From: Prevotella scopos JCM 17725
GTDB lineage: Bacteria > Bacteroidota > Bacteroidia > Bacteroidales > Bacteroidaceae
Reading direction: 5' to 3'
Assembly: GCF_018127785.1 (NCBI RefSeq)
Contig: NZ_CP072389.1
Span: 868,001-932,000, forward strand
DNA: 64,000 bases
Shown here: piece after piece, positions 28,122 to 37,553 of the stretch
How positions within the stretch are numbered: position 1 is the first letter of the stretch
How the letters are laid out: each line of letters starts with the position of its first letter
The notes under the pieces: generated by a model
The model's input: the letters and a program-made list of their open reading frames with translations, nothing else
Database searches by the model: none
Told to the model about the DNA's origin: nothing
Translations under genes and position numbers: made by a program

Positions 28122-30754
28122 AATATTCATTAATAGCTAATCAGTTAATGCGTCGCATACTATTACTTCTGCTTCTCTTCTCTCTGGTCGCAACATCGGG
28201 AGCGGCTTTCCCATTTTCAAAACGTAAGAAGAAGGCGCAGAGCACACAAACAGAAAAGAAATCGGCTTACGAGCGTGCCCTCACCGAGCAATTAACGGAG
28301 TCGGTGCGTGGTAGCTTTGTATCGTTTCATAAGACTGACGGACGTATATTGATGGAGCTTCCGAAGCAGTCTTTGGGTCGCGACATGATTATTGGCGTAA
28401 CCATTTCGTCAGTGTCAAATCCTAAGATGGGCGACTTAGGCTTTAAGAATTCCAACTTAGTGCATGTACGCTTCATTGAGAAAGATAGTTCTGTGGTGAT
28501 GCAGGTGGTAAATACCGACTTGTTTGTACCAAAGAATCAGCCCTCAGCTACGCTTGCTGCAAGGCTGAATTATGATAATCTTGATTTCTTTTCATTCCCT
28601 ATCAAAGCACATAACGACTCCACTGGAGCCGTGCTGTTCGATGCTTCGTCCTTTATTCTAAAGGAGAATCGCTTCTTCCCAGTCATTGCAAAGAATGTAG
28701 GGTCGTACACAGTAAACTCATCTTTGAAAGATAATCTTACAAGGGTAACGAAACTAAAAGTCTTCGATGAGAATGCCTGTGTCGGTATGGATAGGCATTA
28801 CATTATTAGTCTCTCTGGTAAGAAGGGTTCGCCTATCACCAACTATCCCGTAACGATTGGCGTAAACTTTACGTTAGCTTTGTTGCCAAACGACTTGATG
28901 ACACCTCGTTTGAGTGATACACGTGTGGGAATGTTTCTTATGAATAAGGATGTTCTTAAGAAAGATGGGTCAATTGATAAAGCAACATTCGTTAAGCGTT
29001 GGCGACTTGTACCGAAGGATACGGCTGCCTATTTTGCTGGCGAACTCTGCGAACCAACAAAGCCAATCGTCTATTATGTAGAGAATACATTCCCTCCACT
29101 TTGGAAACGAGCTATCAAAGCTGGTGTTCTATGGTGGAATAAGGCTTTCGAACGTATTGGGTTTAAGAATGTCATGCAAGTGGCAGACTTCCCTGCGAAC
29201 GACCCTAATTTTGATCCTGATAACTTCAAGTATTCTTGTATCAGATACTTACCTACTGACGTCGAGAATGCTATGGGACCATCGTGGACCGACCCTCGCA
29301 CAGGAGAAGTAATCAATGCTACCGTTCTTGTTTATAATGATGTTGTAAACACGATTAACAACTGGCGATTTGTTCAGACGGCACAGATTGACCCTCGTGC
29401 ACGTGGAGCGCAGATGCCTGACAGTATTATAGAGGAGACACTCGAGTATATTATTGCGCACGAGATTGGTCATACGCTTGGATTTATGCACAACATGGCA
29501 GCATCTGCAGCACTTCCAACCGACTCGCTGCGTTCACCAGCCTTCACGCAAAAGTATGGTACAACGGCTTCCATCATGGATTATGCACGTTTTAATTATG
29601 TTGCACAACCTACTGACCACGGCGTTAAACTTACTCCACCGCGTCTTGGTGTCTATGACTACTATGCTATTGAGTGGGCTTACAAACTTTTCCCTGGTTC
29701 GAAAGGGTTTGAGGATGATGCTAAACAGCTGCGTTTGTTGGCTGATAAGCATGAGGGCGATCCTTTCTATCGTTATGGCTTACAGCAAACGGGAACGAAG
29801 TATGACCCTTCTGCTATTGAGGAAGACCTCGGTGACGACCCTGTAAAGTCGTCTACCTATGGTATGGACAATCTTCGAATGATTCTCAAGAACCTTGATC
29901 ATTGGATTGGTGACGAGGATGGTGATAATCGTAAGGCTGAGTTATATAATGAGGTACTGTCTCAAGCTATGCATTATGTACGTAATGTTAGTGTTAATGT
30001 TCCTGGCATCTACCTCTATCAAACAAGCGAGAAGTCGGGCTTACCACGTTATAAGGTTGTGCCTAAGACTAAGCAAAAAGAGTCTGTGCAATGGCTTTTG
30101 AAGCAAGCACGTACGTTTGCGACGTTGGGTAACGATACGATTGAGAAGAAACTACCATTCGGAGCAAACAAGCCTTTTAAGATTTTAGCTCGTGATGTGC
30201 AGTCGCTTGCTATGATGGCAACATCAAAACTTGCTATTTCTTATTATCTTGACTCAACCTCTTATTCGCCAATTGAGTATATGGAGGATGTTTATCAAGA
30301 TGTCTTTGGCAAGACGATTGCCGGTAAAGAGAATCTTTCGGTGGCTGACCTATCTATGCAACGACTCTATGTCGACTTATTGCAAGAGGGTGTCTCTGAT
30401 ATGAAGCAAGCACCTAATGTTCATAATCTTCAGATGCCTTTGACTTCTGTAAATAGTGTTATCACTAATATGTTACGAAGAAACGAGGCTGAAAAAGAGC
30501 ATACGGAATGTTGTTATTTGGCAGACAGACAACGAAGTTTAGATGATGATACTCATTTTCTTAATTTCGGTAATGGCTATGGTGAGCCAGAACCTTTGTG
30601 GGGAACAACTGTCAATCGTACTTCAGAGTTCCAATTAGAGTATGCGCAGAAGTTGCTTTCTTTGTTGGAAACAACCATTCCACGTGTTTCTTCTCCTGAT
30701 TTGAAAGCACATTATATGCTTCTTGAAAAGCGTTTGAAGAAGTATTTAAAATAA
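28118..30754 (+). CDS. Exported zinc metalloprotease (DUF4953/DUF5117-type)
   Basis: 878 residues. An N-terminal hydrophobic signal (ILLLLLLFSLVATSGAAF) is followed by a basic linker. The catalytic motif HEIGHTLGFMHN (His448, Glu449, His452, His458 by position) matches the HExxHxxGxxH metzincin-like pattern, and SIMDYARFNYVAQ supplies the usual Met-turn region. It overlaps the preceding gene by 4 bp (ATGA), so translation is coupled and the proteins are expected in similar amounts. Last gene of the SusC operon, followed by a terminator at 30784. Substrate unknown. Confidence 0.9.
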   Translation: MKYSLIANQLMRRILLLLLLFSLVATSGAAFPFSKRKKKAQSTQTEKKSAYERALTEQLTESVRGSFVSFHKTDGRILMELPKQSLGRDMIIGVTISSVSNPKMGDLGFKNSNLVHVRFIEKDSSVVMQVVNTDLFVPKNQPSATLAARLNYDNLDFFSFPIKAHNDSTGAVLFDASSFILKENRFFPVIAKNVGSYTVNSSLKDNLTRVTKLKVFDENACVGMDRHYIISLSGKKGSPITNYPVTIGVNFTLALLPNDLMTPRLSDTRVGMFLMNKDVLKKDGSIDKATFVKRWRLVPKDTAAYFAGELCEPTKPIVYYVENTFPPLWKRAIKAGVLWWNKAFERIGFKNVMQVADFPANDPNFDPDNFKYSCIRYLPTDVENAMGPSWTDPRTGEVINATVLVYNDVVNTINNWRFVQTAQIDPRARGAQMPDSIIEETLEYIIAHEIGHTLGFMHNMAASAALPTDSLRSPAFTQKYGTTASIMDYARFNYVAQPTDHGVKLTPPRLGVYDYYAIEWAYKLFPGSKGFEDDAKQLRLLADKHEGDPFYRYGLQQTGTKYDPSAIEEDLGDDPVKSSTYGMDNLRMILKNLDHWIGDEDGDNRKAELYNEVLSQAMHYVRNVSVNVPGIYLYQTSEKSGLPRYKVVPKTKQKESVQWLLKQARTFATLGNDTIEKKLPFGANKPFKILARDVQSLAMMATSKLAISYYLDSTSYSPIEYMEDVYQDVFGKTIAGKENLSVADLSMQRLYVDLLQEGVSDMKQAPNVHNLQMPLTSVNSVITNMLRRNEAEKEHTECCYLADRQRSLDDDTHFLNFGNGYGEPEPLWGTTVNRTSEFQLEYAQKLLSLLETTIPRVSSPDLKAHYMLLEKRLKKYLK

Positions 30755-30783
30755 TAGAATTCTTCAATTCTATAAACTTAAAG

Positions 30784-30819
30784 CTCTCTATAATTCTCAT
30801 AATTATAGGGAGTTTTTTT
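30784..30819 (+). terminator. Rho-independent terminator ending the SusC operon
   Basis: CTCTCTATAATT pairs with AATTATAGGGAG, followed by TTTTTTT, 30 bp after the protease stop. Confidence 0.85.
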
Positions 30820-30900
30820 GTTCTTTCGAAATATGAAGTGATATACAGAACAAAATTAATAGTAGACCAAGAGAAAAATTAAATTTTAAATCACCAATAT

Positions 30901-30931
30901 TTGTTTTTAACAAAAAGATTGAGTAAATTCG
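30901..30931 (+). promoter_or_regulatory. Promoter candidate for the beta-barrel receptor gene
   Basis: TTG (30901-30903), 20-nt spacer, TAAATTCG (30924-30931; one mismatch in the last four bases). The leader to the first ATG is about 140 nt. Nothing else was seen in 30820-31078. Confidence 0.45.
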
Positions 30932-31078
30932 CACTTGGTACTTGAATCTACCAATTAATAACTATTTTTGTAAATATATAACTATACTCATTGCTAACAC
31001 AGACAGATTTGAGCATACTATCAATAACTATGTTATCGCCTCTGCTCTATCGCTCTATATTAGTAATGCATCGCTAAA

Positions 31079-33463
31079 ATGAAATACTATATGAACATAA
31101 AAAATATGCAAGTTGCTGTCATGAAAATATTACATAGTTTCATTGGTGTGTTGTCACTTGGGGTAAACGTGCCGTTCTTTGCTCGTTTGGGGATAGTGGT
31201 ACAGTTTCTTGTTAAACCAACAAGAAACTTACTGTATACTTTTGTGAACTTCAGGATGTTTTCGCGTTTCTATAAAATCGTAGGAATAAAACACATATAT
31301 TCAATTGTTTTTATCTTTCTCTTTCCATCGGTAGCATTTGCATTATCTCAACCAATTGGTCTTTCAAATATATATATGTCTCTTCCGGATACACTAAAGG
31401 CTGATTCACTTGAATATTACAAGATGTGGAACCTACAAGATGTCGTGGTTGTAGGATCTAAAGTCGTGATTACCCATAAGCCAGGTAGCATCACCTATAT
31501 TATTAAAAACGACCCATACGCCAAAGGGTTGAATGGTTTGGAAGCCATACAGCGTGTGCCACGAGTTTCTCAGATTGGTGATGCCATTAATGTGGCTGGG
31601 AAAAACAGTGTGCGTTATATCATAGATGGAAAATTGTTGGAAGCCTCCGATGCCGAGTCGCTGGTCAATCTAAAAAACCTACGGGCAGAAGATATTGATA
31701 GAATAGAATTGCTCACAGTTCCGCCGTCTAAATATCCTGCTGATGCAAATGTAGCTTACATCAGCATAAAGATGAAGAATGATAAGACGTTGGGAATTGG
31801 GGGTAATTTAGATGCCAATCTAATCTTGAAAGAACACGTCAATAGTTCTTTGGGAGTAGGGTTAAGACAAGCCGCAAAGAAGGTGGACTATAGCGTCAAT
31901 CTGAATTATTACAGCACCAAAGGCATCAACGACCTATATCGCGAATATACCTTTTCTGACCATACAAAGTCTTCGAAACGTCATAATACATTCAATAATG
32001 ATGTGTATAATGTAAACACTCTGCTTAAATACAGACCATTATCAACGGTTGAACTTGGTACAATTGTCAACTACTATTCCGAACATCTGCGCTCCTATAT
32101 CACAGATGAAACCATCGATAGAAATACCAAATATCAGTCATTCTCAACATCACCGTCAAAGCCCAACCATGCTACAAGTGCAACTGCATTCTGCGATTGG
32201 ACTCTTGCGCCCAATGGAAAGATGCTGAGTTTGACGTATAACTATTTTAACAAACATACGGTCACTTCATCTTTAATAAGCACGATTACAAATGTTTCTG
32301 ATGATAATTTGAAAAGCGATGGTAACAACGACTATAAGATTCACTCCTTGAAGTTGGATGCGACATTGCCTTTTTCTTGGATGGACATCGAGGCTGGTGC
32401 CGCTTATACATCCATAAGGAACACTACAGCTATGGATATATTCAACCAGACCAATGATGATTGGCTGGTGGATGACAGGCTGAGTAATCATTTCAACTAC
32501 TCAGAAAAAACCTCCGCACTATATATATCCCTTTCAAGGCACTTACTTCCTCAGCTGTTTGCAAAGGTAGGGGTGCGTTATGAACATACTGCAATCAAAG
32601 GACTTCAAATTAACACAGATGAGCGTATGCGACAATCATACGGCAAGCTATTTCCAACTTTCAATCTTGACTACAACAATAACAATGGTCTGGGTATCTC
32701 CGCATCCTACTCTATCGGAATTGACCGACCGAGGTTTTTAGACCTTAATCCTTTTAGATACTATACGACAACCACTGATTACAATTCTGGCAATGCGTAC
32801 CTCAGTGCAAGCACAACGCACAATGCCGAACTTAACGTCAGCTACAAGGGGCTGTATGCCGTTCTATATAACAACCAGATAAGAAACGGCATTGGCTATG
32901 TAACATTTTTCAACGACGACAACTCACAATACTCCATTCCCCAGAACCATATCGAATATAGTAAATACGGACTGTACGTTTCCTATCAGAAAAATCTTAC
33001 GTCTTGGTTGAATATAAAAGCAGGCTCGGAACTTTTTTATGCACGGTCTAAGTCAAACTTAGAGGGTGTGCCCTTGCCCAGTGTAGAGGGATGGAGCGGT
33101 AAACTGGAGGGTAGTGCTGACATCGCATTTAACAAGCCTCGAACCATTCTTTTCAACATGAGCTACACACACATGTTTCCTTACAACGAGGAATTAGCCA
33201 AATACAAATCCATTATATTGCTGAATGCCAATATAAGATATGTACCGGCAAATGGCAAATTTCAGCTTATGTTGTCTGTTAACGATCCATTCATGCAGAA
33301 TATTACAACTATGACAAAAGTCTATTCTACATACTCCGAGTATAGCAGGAATAATGTTCACGCACGTAATGTGTCCTTAAAGTTCAGTTATCGTTTTGGA
33401 GGAAATAAACTGAAGGATGTGTATCGTGACAACAAAGAAAGTGAATCAAATAGAAGCTTCTAA
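31079..33463 (+). CDS. TonB-dependent receptor-like outer-membrane beta-barrel protein
   Basis: 794 residues as drawn from ATG at 31079. A cleavable signal (IYSIVFIFLFPSVAFA) sits only near residues 75-92, so the real start may be the Met at 31256. Plug-like region: LQDVVVVGSKVVITHKPGS, GLNGLEAIQRVPRV, VRYIIDGKLLEA, DIDRIELLTVPPSKYPADAN. The rest is a barrel of the OMP_b-brl_3 type with a short tail after SLKFSYRFGGNK. Unlike most relatives it lacks an N-terminal carboxypeptidase-like domain. It stands alone. Ligand unknown. Confidence 0.85.
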   Translation: MKYYMNIKNMQVAVMKILHSFIGVLSLGVNVPFFARLGIVVQFLVKPTRNLLYTFVNFRMFSRFYKIVGIKHIYSIVFIFLFPSVAFALSQPIGLSNIYMSLPDTLKADSLEYYKMWNLQDVVVVGSKVVITHKPGSITYIIKNDPYAKGLNGLEAIQRVPRVSQIGDAINVAGKNSVRYIIDGKLLEASDAESLVNLKNLRAEDIDRIELLTVPPSKYPADANVAYISIKMKNDKTLGIGGNLDANLILKEHVNSSLGVGLRQAAKKVDYSVNLNYYSTKGINDLYREYTFSDHTKSSKRHNTFNNDVYNVNTLLKYRPLSTVELGTIVNYYSEHLRSYITDETIDRNTKYQSFSTSPSKPNHATSATAFCDWTLAPNGKMLSLTYNYFNKHTVTSSLISTITNVSDDNLKSDGNNDYKIHSLKLDATLPFSWMDIEAGAAYTSIRNTTAMDIFNQTNDDWLVDDRLSNHFNYSEKTSALYISLSRHLLPQLFAKVGVRYEHTAIKGLQINTDERMRQSYGKLFPTFNLDYNNNNGLGISASYSIGIDRPRFLDLNPFRYYTTTTDYNSGNAYLSASTTHNAELNVSYKGLYAVLYNNQIRNGIGYVTFFNDDNSQYSIPQNHIEYSKYGLYVSYQKNLTSWLNIKAGSELFYARSKSNLEGVPLPSVEGWSGKLEGSADIAFNKPRTILFNMSYTHMFPYNEELAKYKSIILLNANIRYVPANGKFQLMLSVNDPFMQNITTMTKVYSTYSEYSRNNVHARNVSLKFSYRFGGNKLKDVYRDNKESESNRSF

Positions 33464-34254
33464 TATTGGAATAAGCAGATGCCTAAAAGAATGCGAGTAT
33501 TAGCGAATGTACATGACCCTGCACGTCACGATATGACTCCTTGATGCGATAATAAGGAGCCATGTCGCCTGTTGCTGGGGTGAATCGTGTCTGTATATTT
33601 GCGTGCATGAGTGCAAAGTAAAATAATTTTGATATGACTGTGTCCTACAAATCGGATTTTACTCCTCATTACAATACCCTATACTTGATTATCAACCATT
33701 TATCAAATTGATACTACACAAAATATCCCGAAAATTTATGAAAAATAATTTTGCCTGTTAAACTTGGGTTAGACTTTGAGGTTAAATCTTACGTGGGAAA
33801 TGAGTATATTCGTGTCCAGAAAAATGTTTACATAAATTCAAGGTCTGTGTAAGTAAAAACTAAGAAAAGGGGCTTTTCTTCTGCCTTTGTAACTAAAAGA
33901 TAATCAAGTAGTTGTAAAATAGCGTGCGTAAAGGTGCTTTCTAAGGCTCTTAAAGGGCGTTAGTAAGACTTCAATTAACGCCCTTTTGAAGTGCTATAAA
34001 GCATCTTTTCATATGCAAAAGAGCGTAGATTGAAAACGAAGATATGAAAAAACAGGACAAAGACGTCATCATTGTCTCTGTTTTTGTATGAACGAGACTC
34101 TTATTATCGTTCGTAAAAGTTGCAGAAAGCAAGTAATTTTAGAGGATGAAAGACGTGCTTTCTCTCATTTTAATAATAGTGATAATGCTTATTAGTGATA
34201 GAAATAATGCTTATCAGCAGGAAGTTCCCACAACTTATTTAGCTGCCGCCTTGC
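33464..34254. other. 790-bp gene-free region with a nested hairpin
   Basis: No supported coding sequence on either strand. At 33932-34008 an inner stem (AAAGGGCGTTA / TAACGCCCTTT, 13-nt loop) sits inside an outer one (AAGGTGCTTT / AAAGCATCTT with a G-U pair). It may be a bidirectional terminator between the convergent genes or part of a small RNA. ATAATGCTTAT occurs twice 22 bp apart (34182, 34204). TAnnTTTG-like boxes on the plus strand (33625, 33746) lack good partners. Confidence 0.5.
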
Positions 34255-34563
34255 TTATTTCTTTTTCTTTTTGAATAAGCTGAACTTATTATTAAAGGGT
34301 CCTGATGCATGCTTACCGCCAAACATACGATAGAGCTTCCACGTAAGGATAAGTCCATCCAATACATTCGCACCAACATTGAAGGCGCCAGAGAAGCGCT
34401 GGGTAGGTGTGTTCTTGTCTTTCGGCTTATGCATAAGTTCATTCCACAACCCCGCAATCTTGTTGCTATCCTTGGTCAAGTCTGTACGCAGCTGCGCCTT
34501 GCGCAAACGTATGTCGTTCAGAGACCTATAATTGGTTCCAAAGTGAGTGGTCTGTTCAGTCAT
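34255..34563 (-). CDS. Small basic protein of unknown function, third gene of the YtxH/holin-like operon
   Basis: 102 residues, not assigned to a named family. The N-terminal half is charged (RSLNDIRLRKAQLRTDLTKD), followed by a Gly/hydrophobic stretch (NVGANVLDGLILTWKLYRMF) that could be a membrane or amphipathic helix, and a tail of Lys (LFKKKKK). It lies 4 bp after the holin-like gene. This order (YtxH, holin-like, small protein) is common in Bacteroidota; an envelope-stress role is inference. Confidence 0.75.
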   Translation of the reverse strand: MTEQTTHFGTNYRSLNDIRLRKAQLRTDLTKDSNKIAGLWNELMHKPKDKNTPTQRFSGAFNVGANVLDGLILTWKLYRMFGGKHASGPFNNKFSLFKKKKK

Positions 34564-34567
34564 AAGC

Positions 34568-34921
34568 TTATTTTGACATTAAGAGACTTCCCAAGAATCT
34601 TACCAATGGGCGTTCAATAAGTCTGTGACGCAGTAAGATAAAGAAGATGAGCAGTAGCAAATAGCCACCACCAACAATGAGGAAAGCCCAAATAAGTGAG
34701 CCCACCAATGTCTGCAATGCAAAGGCTGCAGCAAAGGAGAGATAAATTAGGGAAATTAATAAGATAGTGCAGAAGACAACCATGATTGTAATCACGGTCA
34801 GTAATCGCACGACCTTTTCAATTACATCGAGCTTCATGTACTCTGACTGAAGCCCGATATAATGCTTTAGCACCTCAACGAGTTGTGCTATTGTTTCTAC
34901 GTTCTTATCGTTTGAGAACAT
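34568..34921 (-). CDS. Phage-holin-family-like small membrane protein
   Basis: 117 residues. The N-terminal soluble helix (IAQLVEVLKHYIGLQSEYMK) is followed by two membrane helices (about 40-65 and 70-97) and a basic end (RHRLIERPLVRFLG). This is the layout of the holin superfamily III/DUF1469-type proteins of chromosomal, not phage, operons. It sits between the YtxH-like and 102-residue genes with gaps of 10 and 4 bp, so they are co-expressed. No phage genes are nearby. Confidence 0.78.
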   Translation of the reverse strand: MFSNDKNVETIAQLVEVLKHYIGLQSEYMKLDVIEKVVRLLTVITIMVVFCTILLISLIYLSFAAAFALQTLVGSLIWAFLIVGGGYLLLLIFFILLRHRLIERPLVRFLGSLLMSK

Positions 34922-34931
34922 CCTTTATGAT

Positions 34932-35147
34932 TTAGATAGCGTCTGAAGCTGCATCCTTGATATCCTCAACGAAATCCTCAGCTTCCTTGCGGCTGAGCTT
35001 GATATCATGCTTCTTGCAGAAATCGTCAACAGCATCAGAAATCTTTGAACGTGTGTCTGTACCCTTCTCTGGAGCCAAAAGAAGTCCGAGAGCTGCGCCT
35101 GTGATGCTACCACAGAGGAATGCGCAAACATAACCTAATGTCTTCAT
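34932..35147 (-). CDS. YtxH-like small membrane protein
   Basis: 71 residues: one N-terminal membrane helix with glycines (YVCAFLCGSITGAALGLLLA) followed by PEKGTDTRSKISDAVDDF, the YtxH signature (GLLLAPxxGxxTRxxI). The C-terminal helix is acidic. First gene of a three-gene operon with a good promoter 50 bp upstream. Confidence 0.85.
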   Translation of the reverse strand: MKTLGYVCAFLCGSITGAALGLLLAPEKGTDTRSKISDAVDDFCKKHDIKLSRKEAEDFVEDIKDAASDAI

Positions 35148-35195
35148 AATCTCTTATTTTTTATTGTTAATAAATAGTTCTTTCTTTATCAATGG

Positions 35196-35226
35196 CAAAT
35201 ATAGTCAAAGTTTCGCATATTAGCAA
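35196..35226 (-). promoter_or_regulatory. Promoter of the YtxH/holin-like operon
   Basis: Minus strand: TTG (35224-35226), 20-nt spacer, TATATTTG (35196-35203). Full consensus match, about 50 bp before the ATG. Confidence 0.65.
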
Positions 35227-35379
35227 TAGATAGGAAGTATTTTTGTGTTAAAAATCTTACAAATAGTTTATTTAACAAACTTTATTGACGCTGCTTTCTT
35301 ACTTCTGCTTCTTATTTTGTAACTTCGCACGATAATTACATAGTAAATTAATAGTATAATCAATAAAAACTAAGGGATT

Positions 35380-35874
35380 ATGAAGAAATTTATGGTTTTG
35401 GGCGCAGTTATGTGTGTAGCATTGGCATTCACAGGCTGTAAGTCAAGTGAGAGTGCTTACAAAAAGGCATATGAGAAGGCAAAGTCTCAGGAGCAGAATA
35501 CTACAAATAATGAAGACAATTCAACTCAGCAAGATGCTGTAGTGGCACCAGTTGAGACACAGCCTGTAACGCAAGCTCCTGTTGTTGATAATTACGATAA
35601 TGAGCCTGTACGCACAGAGAAAGTTTCTGTCGTAAATGGTTCTGGTTTGAAGCCTTACAGTGTTGTTGTGGGTTCATTCGGTGTTAAGTCTAATGCTGAG
35701 GGCTTGCAGCAGCGTTTGAAGAATGCTGGTTATGATGCTCAGGTAGCTTTCAATGCTGGTAATAATATGTATCGCGTTGTTGCATCAACTTACGATAGCA
35801 AGGCTTCAGCTGTTCAGAGCCGCAATCAGCTTCGTGCTACCTATGCTGATGCATGGTTGCTCTACTCTCGCTAA
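35380..35874 (+). CDS. SPOR-domain lipoprotein
   Basis: 164 residues with lipobox FTGC (about 17-20). A flexible middle rich in Gln, Asn, Pro and Val (about 35-85) is followed by a C-terminal SPOR domain (YSVVVGSFGVKSNAEGLQQR, NMYRVVASTYDSKASA). SPOR domains bind denuded glycan strands of peptidoglycan, often at division sites. Its stop codon directly abuts the ruvX ATG. A weak -7 box, TAACTTCG, lies at 35320. Confidence 0.88.
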   Translation: MKKFMVLGAVMCVALAFTGCKSSESAYKKAYEKAKSQEQNTTNNEDNSTQQDAVVAPVETQPVTQAPVVDNYDNEPVRTEKVSVVNGSGLKPYSVVVGSFGVKSNAEGLQQRLKNAGYDAQVAFNAGNNMYRVVASTYDSKASAVQSRNQLRATYADAWLLYSR

Positions 35875-36294
35875 ATGGGTAGAATTTTAGCAATAGATTA
35901 CGGAAAGAAACGTACAGGATTAGCAGTCACCGACCCATTGTGCATTATTGCCAATGGGTTGGCGACTGTTGCTACGTCTGGACTTTTCGATTTTCTGACT
36001 GAATATATTTCTAAGGAAGCAGTCAGCCAGCTTGTCATTGGCAAGCCTTTGCAGCCTAATGGTCAACCGAGTGAGAACCTTGCTCGTGTTGAGCAATTTG
36101 TCAACCGTTGGCGCAAGGCACATCCTGAGTTGCCTATCGATTATTATGACGAGCGGTTTACGTCGGTCATCGCTCATCAAGCAATGCTTGCAGGTGGTGT
36201 AAAAAAGAAGACACGTCGTGAAGACAAAGGACTTGTTGACGAGATTTCAGCAACGATTATTCTTCAGGATTACATGCGTTCTAAGGGACTTTGA
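35875..36294 (+). CDS. ruvX: RuvX/YqgF-family pre-16S rRNA nuclease or Holliday junction resolvase
   Basis: 139 residues, normal length. RNase H-like fold motifs: ILAIDYGKKRTGLAVTDP (catalytic Asp), LVIGKPLQPNGQPS, IDYYDERFTS and the C-terminal DEISATIILQDY. The family is essential in E. coli, where YqgF matures 16S rRNA. The ATG follows the SPOR stop with no gap, so translation is coupled. Confidence 0.93.
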   Translation: MGRILAIDYGKKRTGLAVTDPLCIIANGLATVATSGLFDFLTEYISKEAVSQLVIGKPLQPNGQPSENLARVEQFVNRWRKAHPELPIDYYDERFTSVIAHQAMLAGGVKKKTRREDKGLVDEISATIILQDYMRSKGL

Positions 36295-36352
36295 TTTATT
36301 TTTCGATAAAAGCCTTTAGACTTTATTAGTTTTTAAAAGAAAGAAAAGAAAT

Positions 36353-36913
36353 ATGGTATTACCCATTTACACATACGGTCAGCCAGTATTACGTAAGGTA
36401 GCAGAGGACATTCCCCTCGATTATCCAGACCTCAAAGAGCTGATTCAGAATATGTTTGAGACCAACACTAACAGTGACGGTGTAGGATTAGCAGCACCAC
36501 AGATTGGCAAGTCTATTCGTGTGGTTGTAGTTGATTTAGATGTTCTATCTGACACATTCCCTGAGTACAAAGACTATCGTCATGCATTTATCAATGGTCA
36601 CATCCTCGAGTATGACGATTCTGAGACAGAGACTATGGAAGAGGGCTGTCTTTCACTTCCGGGACTGCACGAAAATGTGACACGTGCAAAGCGTATCTAT
36701 GTAAAATGGCTTGACGAGAATCTTGTTGAGCACAAGGAGTGGATTGATGGTTATCTTGCACGTGTCATCCAGCATGAGTTCGATCATCTTGAAGGTCGTG
36801 TTTTCACTGACCGACTCTCGCCATTCCGCAAGCAGATGATTAAAAACAAACTCAAAGCCCTCTTACAAGGTAAGATGCGCTGTCATTATCGTGTGAAGGC
36901 TCCACGTACGTAA
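36353..36913 (+). CDS. def: Peptide deformylase
   Basis: Removes the N-formyl group from nascent proteins. 186 residues with the three metal-site motifs: GVGLAAPQIG, EEGCLSLPG (Cys ligand) and QHEFDHLEG (two His and catalytic Glu). It lies 58 bp after ruvX and 4 bp before the TPR gene. Confidence 0.97.
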   Translation: MVLPIYTYGQPVLRKVAEDIPLDYPDLKELIQNMFETNTNSDGVGLAAPQIGKSIRVVVVDLDVLSDTFPEYKDYRHAFINGHILEYDDSETETMEEGCLSLPGLHENVTRAKRIYVKWLDENLVEHKEWIDGYLARVIQHEFDHLEGRVFTDRLSPFRKQMIKNKLKALLQGKMRCHYRVKAPRT

Positions 36914-36917
36914 GCCT

Positions 36918-37553
36918 ATGTTGCGTGGAATCGTAGTATCCTTGCTGTGCTTATTAGCATTACCATCGGCTGCCCAATACAACATCAAGAAGATGATGGA
37001 AGAAGGTAAGCGGACGCTCGATCAGGGGTACTACGTCACTTCCATGCAAATCTTCTCCCGTATCGTTGCTTTGAAACCGAATCTATACGAGGCTTGGTAT
37101 TCAATGGCATTGTCAAAGTATCATCTTGAGGATTATAAAGGTGCTGTCGATGATTGTCGTCGTGCTTTGACGTTACAACCTTATATCGCTGATATCTACG
37201 AACTTTATGGTATGTCTAACATCCGTGTGGAGCGTTACGACAGTGCTATCGTTGCCTTTACCCGAGCTCTTGACATAACGCCCGACAATCGCGACTATTG
37301 GTTTAATCGTGCTTATTGTCTCTATCAAGTGGGCGATAGCAAGGCAGCCCTTCAGCAACTTGATTATATCCTCAAACGTTGGAAGTCGTTCGATGCTGCC
37401 ACCCAGCTGCGTGCCGACATCGTAGCAGGTAGGAAGCCAAAGCAACAGCCCATGCAGTCTAACAGTTCTCAATTCTATAAACTTCCCAGCTTAAAAGTAG
37501 AGGGTGAAGACAAGACAAACCCAATGAAGAATAAGCCCCTTTTCATTCATTGA
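36918..37553 (+). CDS. Exported TPR protein
   Basis: 211 residues. Signal peptide MLRGIVVSLLCLLALPSAAQ is followed by three to four TPR units (LYEAWYSMALSKYHLEDYKGA, IADIYELYGMSNIRVERYDS, NRDYWFNRAYCLYQVGDSKA). Probably a periplasmic protein-interaction scaffold. This TPR gene between def and thrS is conserved in Bacteroides relatives from memory. Its stop codon is formed by the first unit of the TTTGAAC/G tract. Confidence 0.85.
   Translation: MLRGIVVSLLCLLALPSAAQYNIKKMMEEGKRTLDQGYYVTSMQIFSRIVALKPNLYEAWYSMALSKYHLEDYKGAVDDCRRALTLQPYIADIYELYGMSNIRVERYDSAIVAFTRALDITPDNRDYWFNRAYCLYQVGDSKAALQQLDYILKRWKSFDAATQLRADIVAGRKPKQQPMQSNSSQFYKLPSLKVEGEDKTNPMKNKPLFIH

Noticed and set aside
34568..35147. 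Prophage (holin-like gene)
   Set aside because: Only the chromosomal YtxH/holin-like/small-protein operon is present, with no other phage genes.
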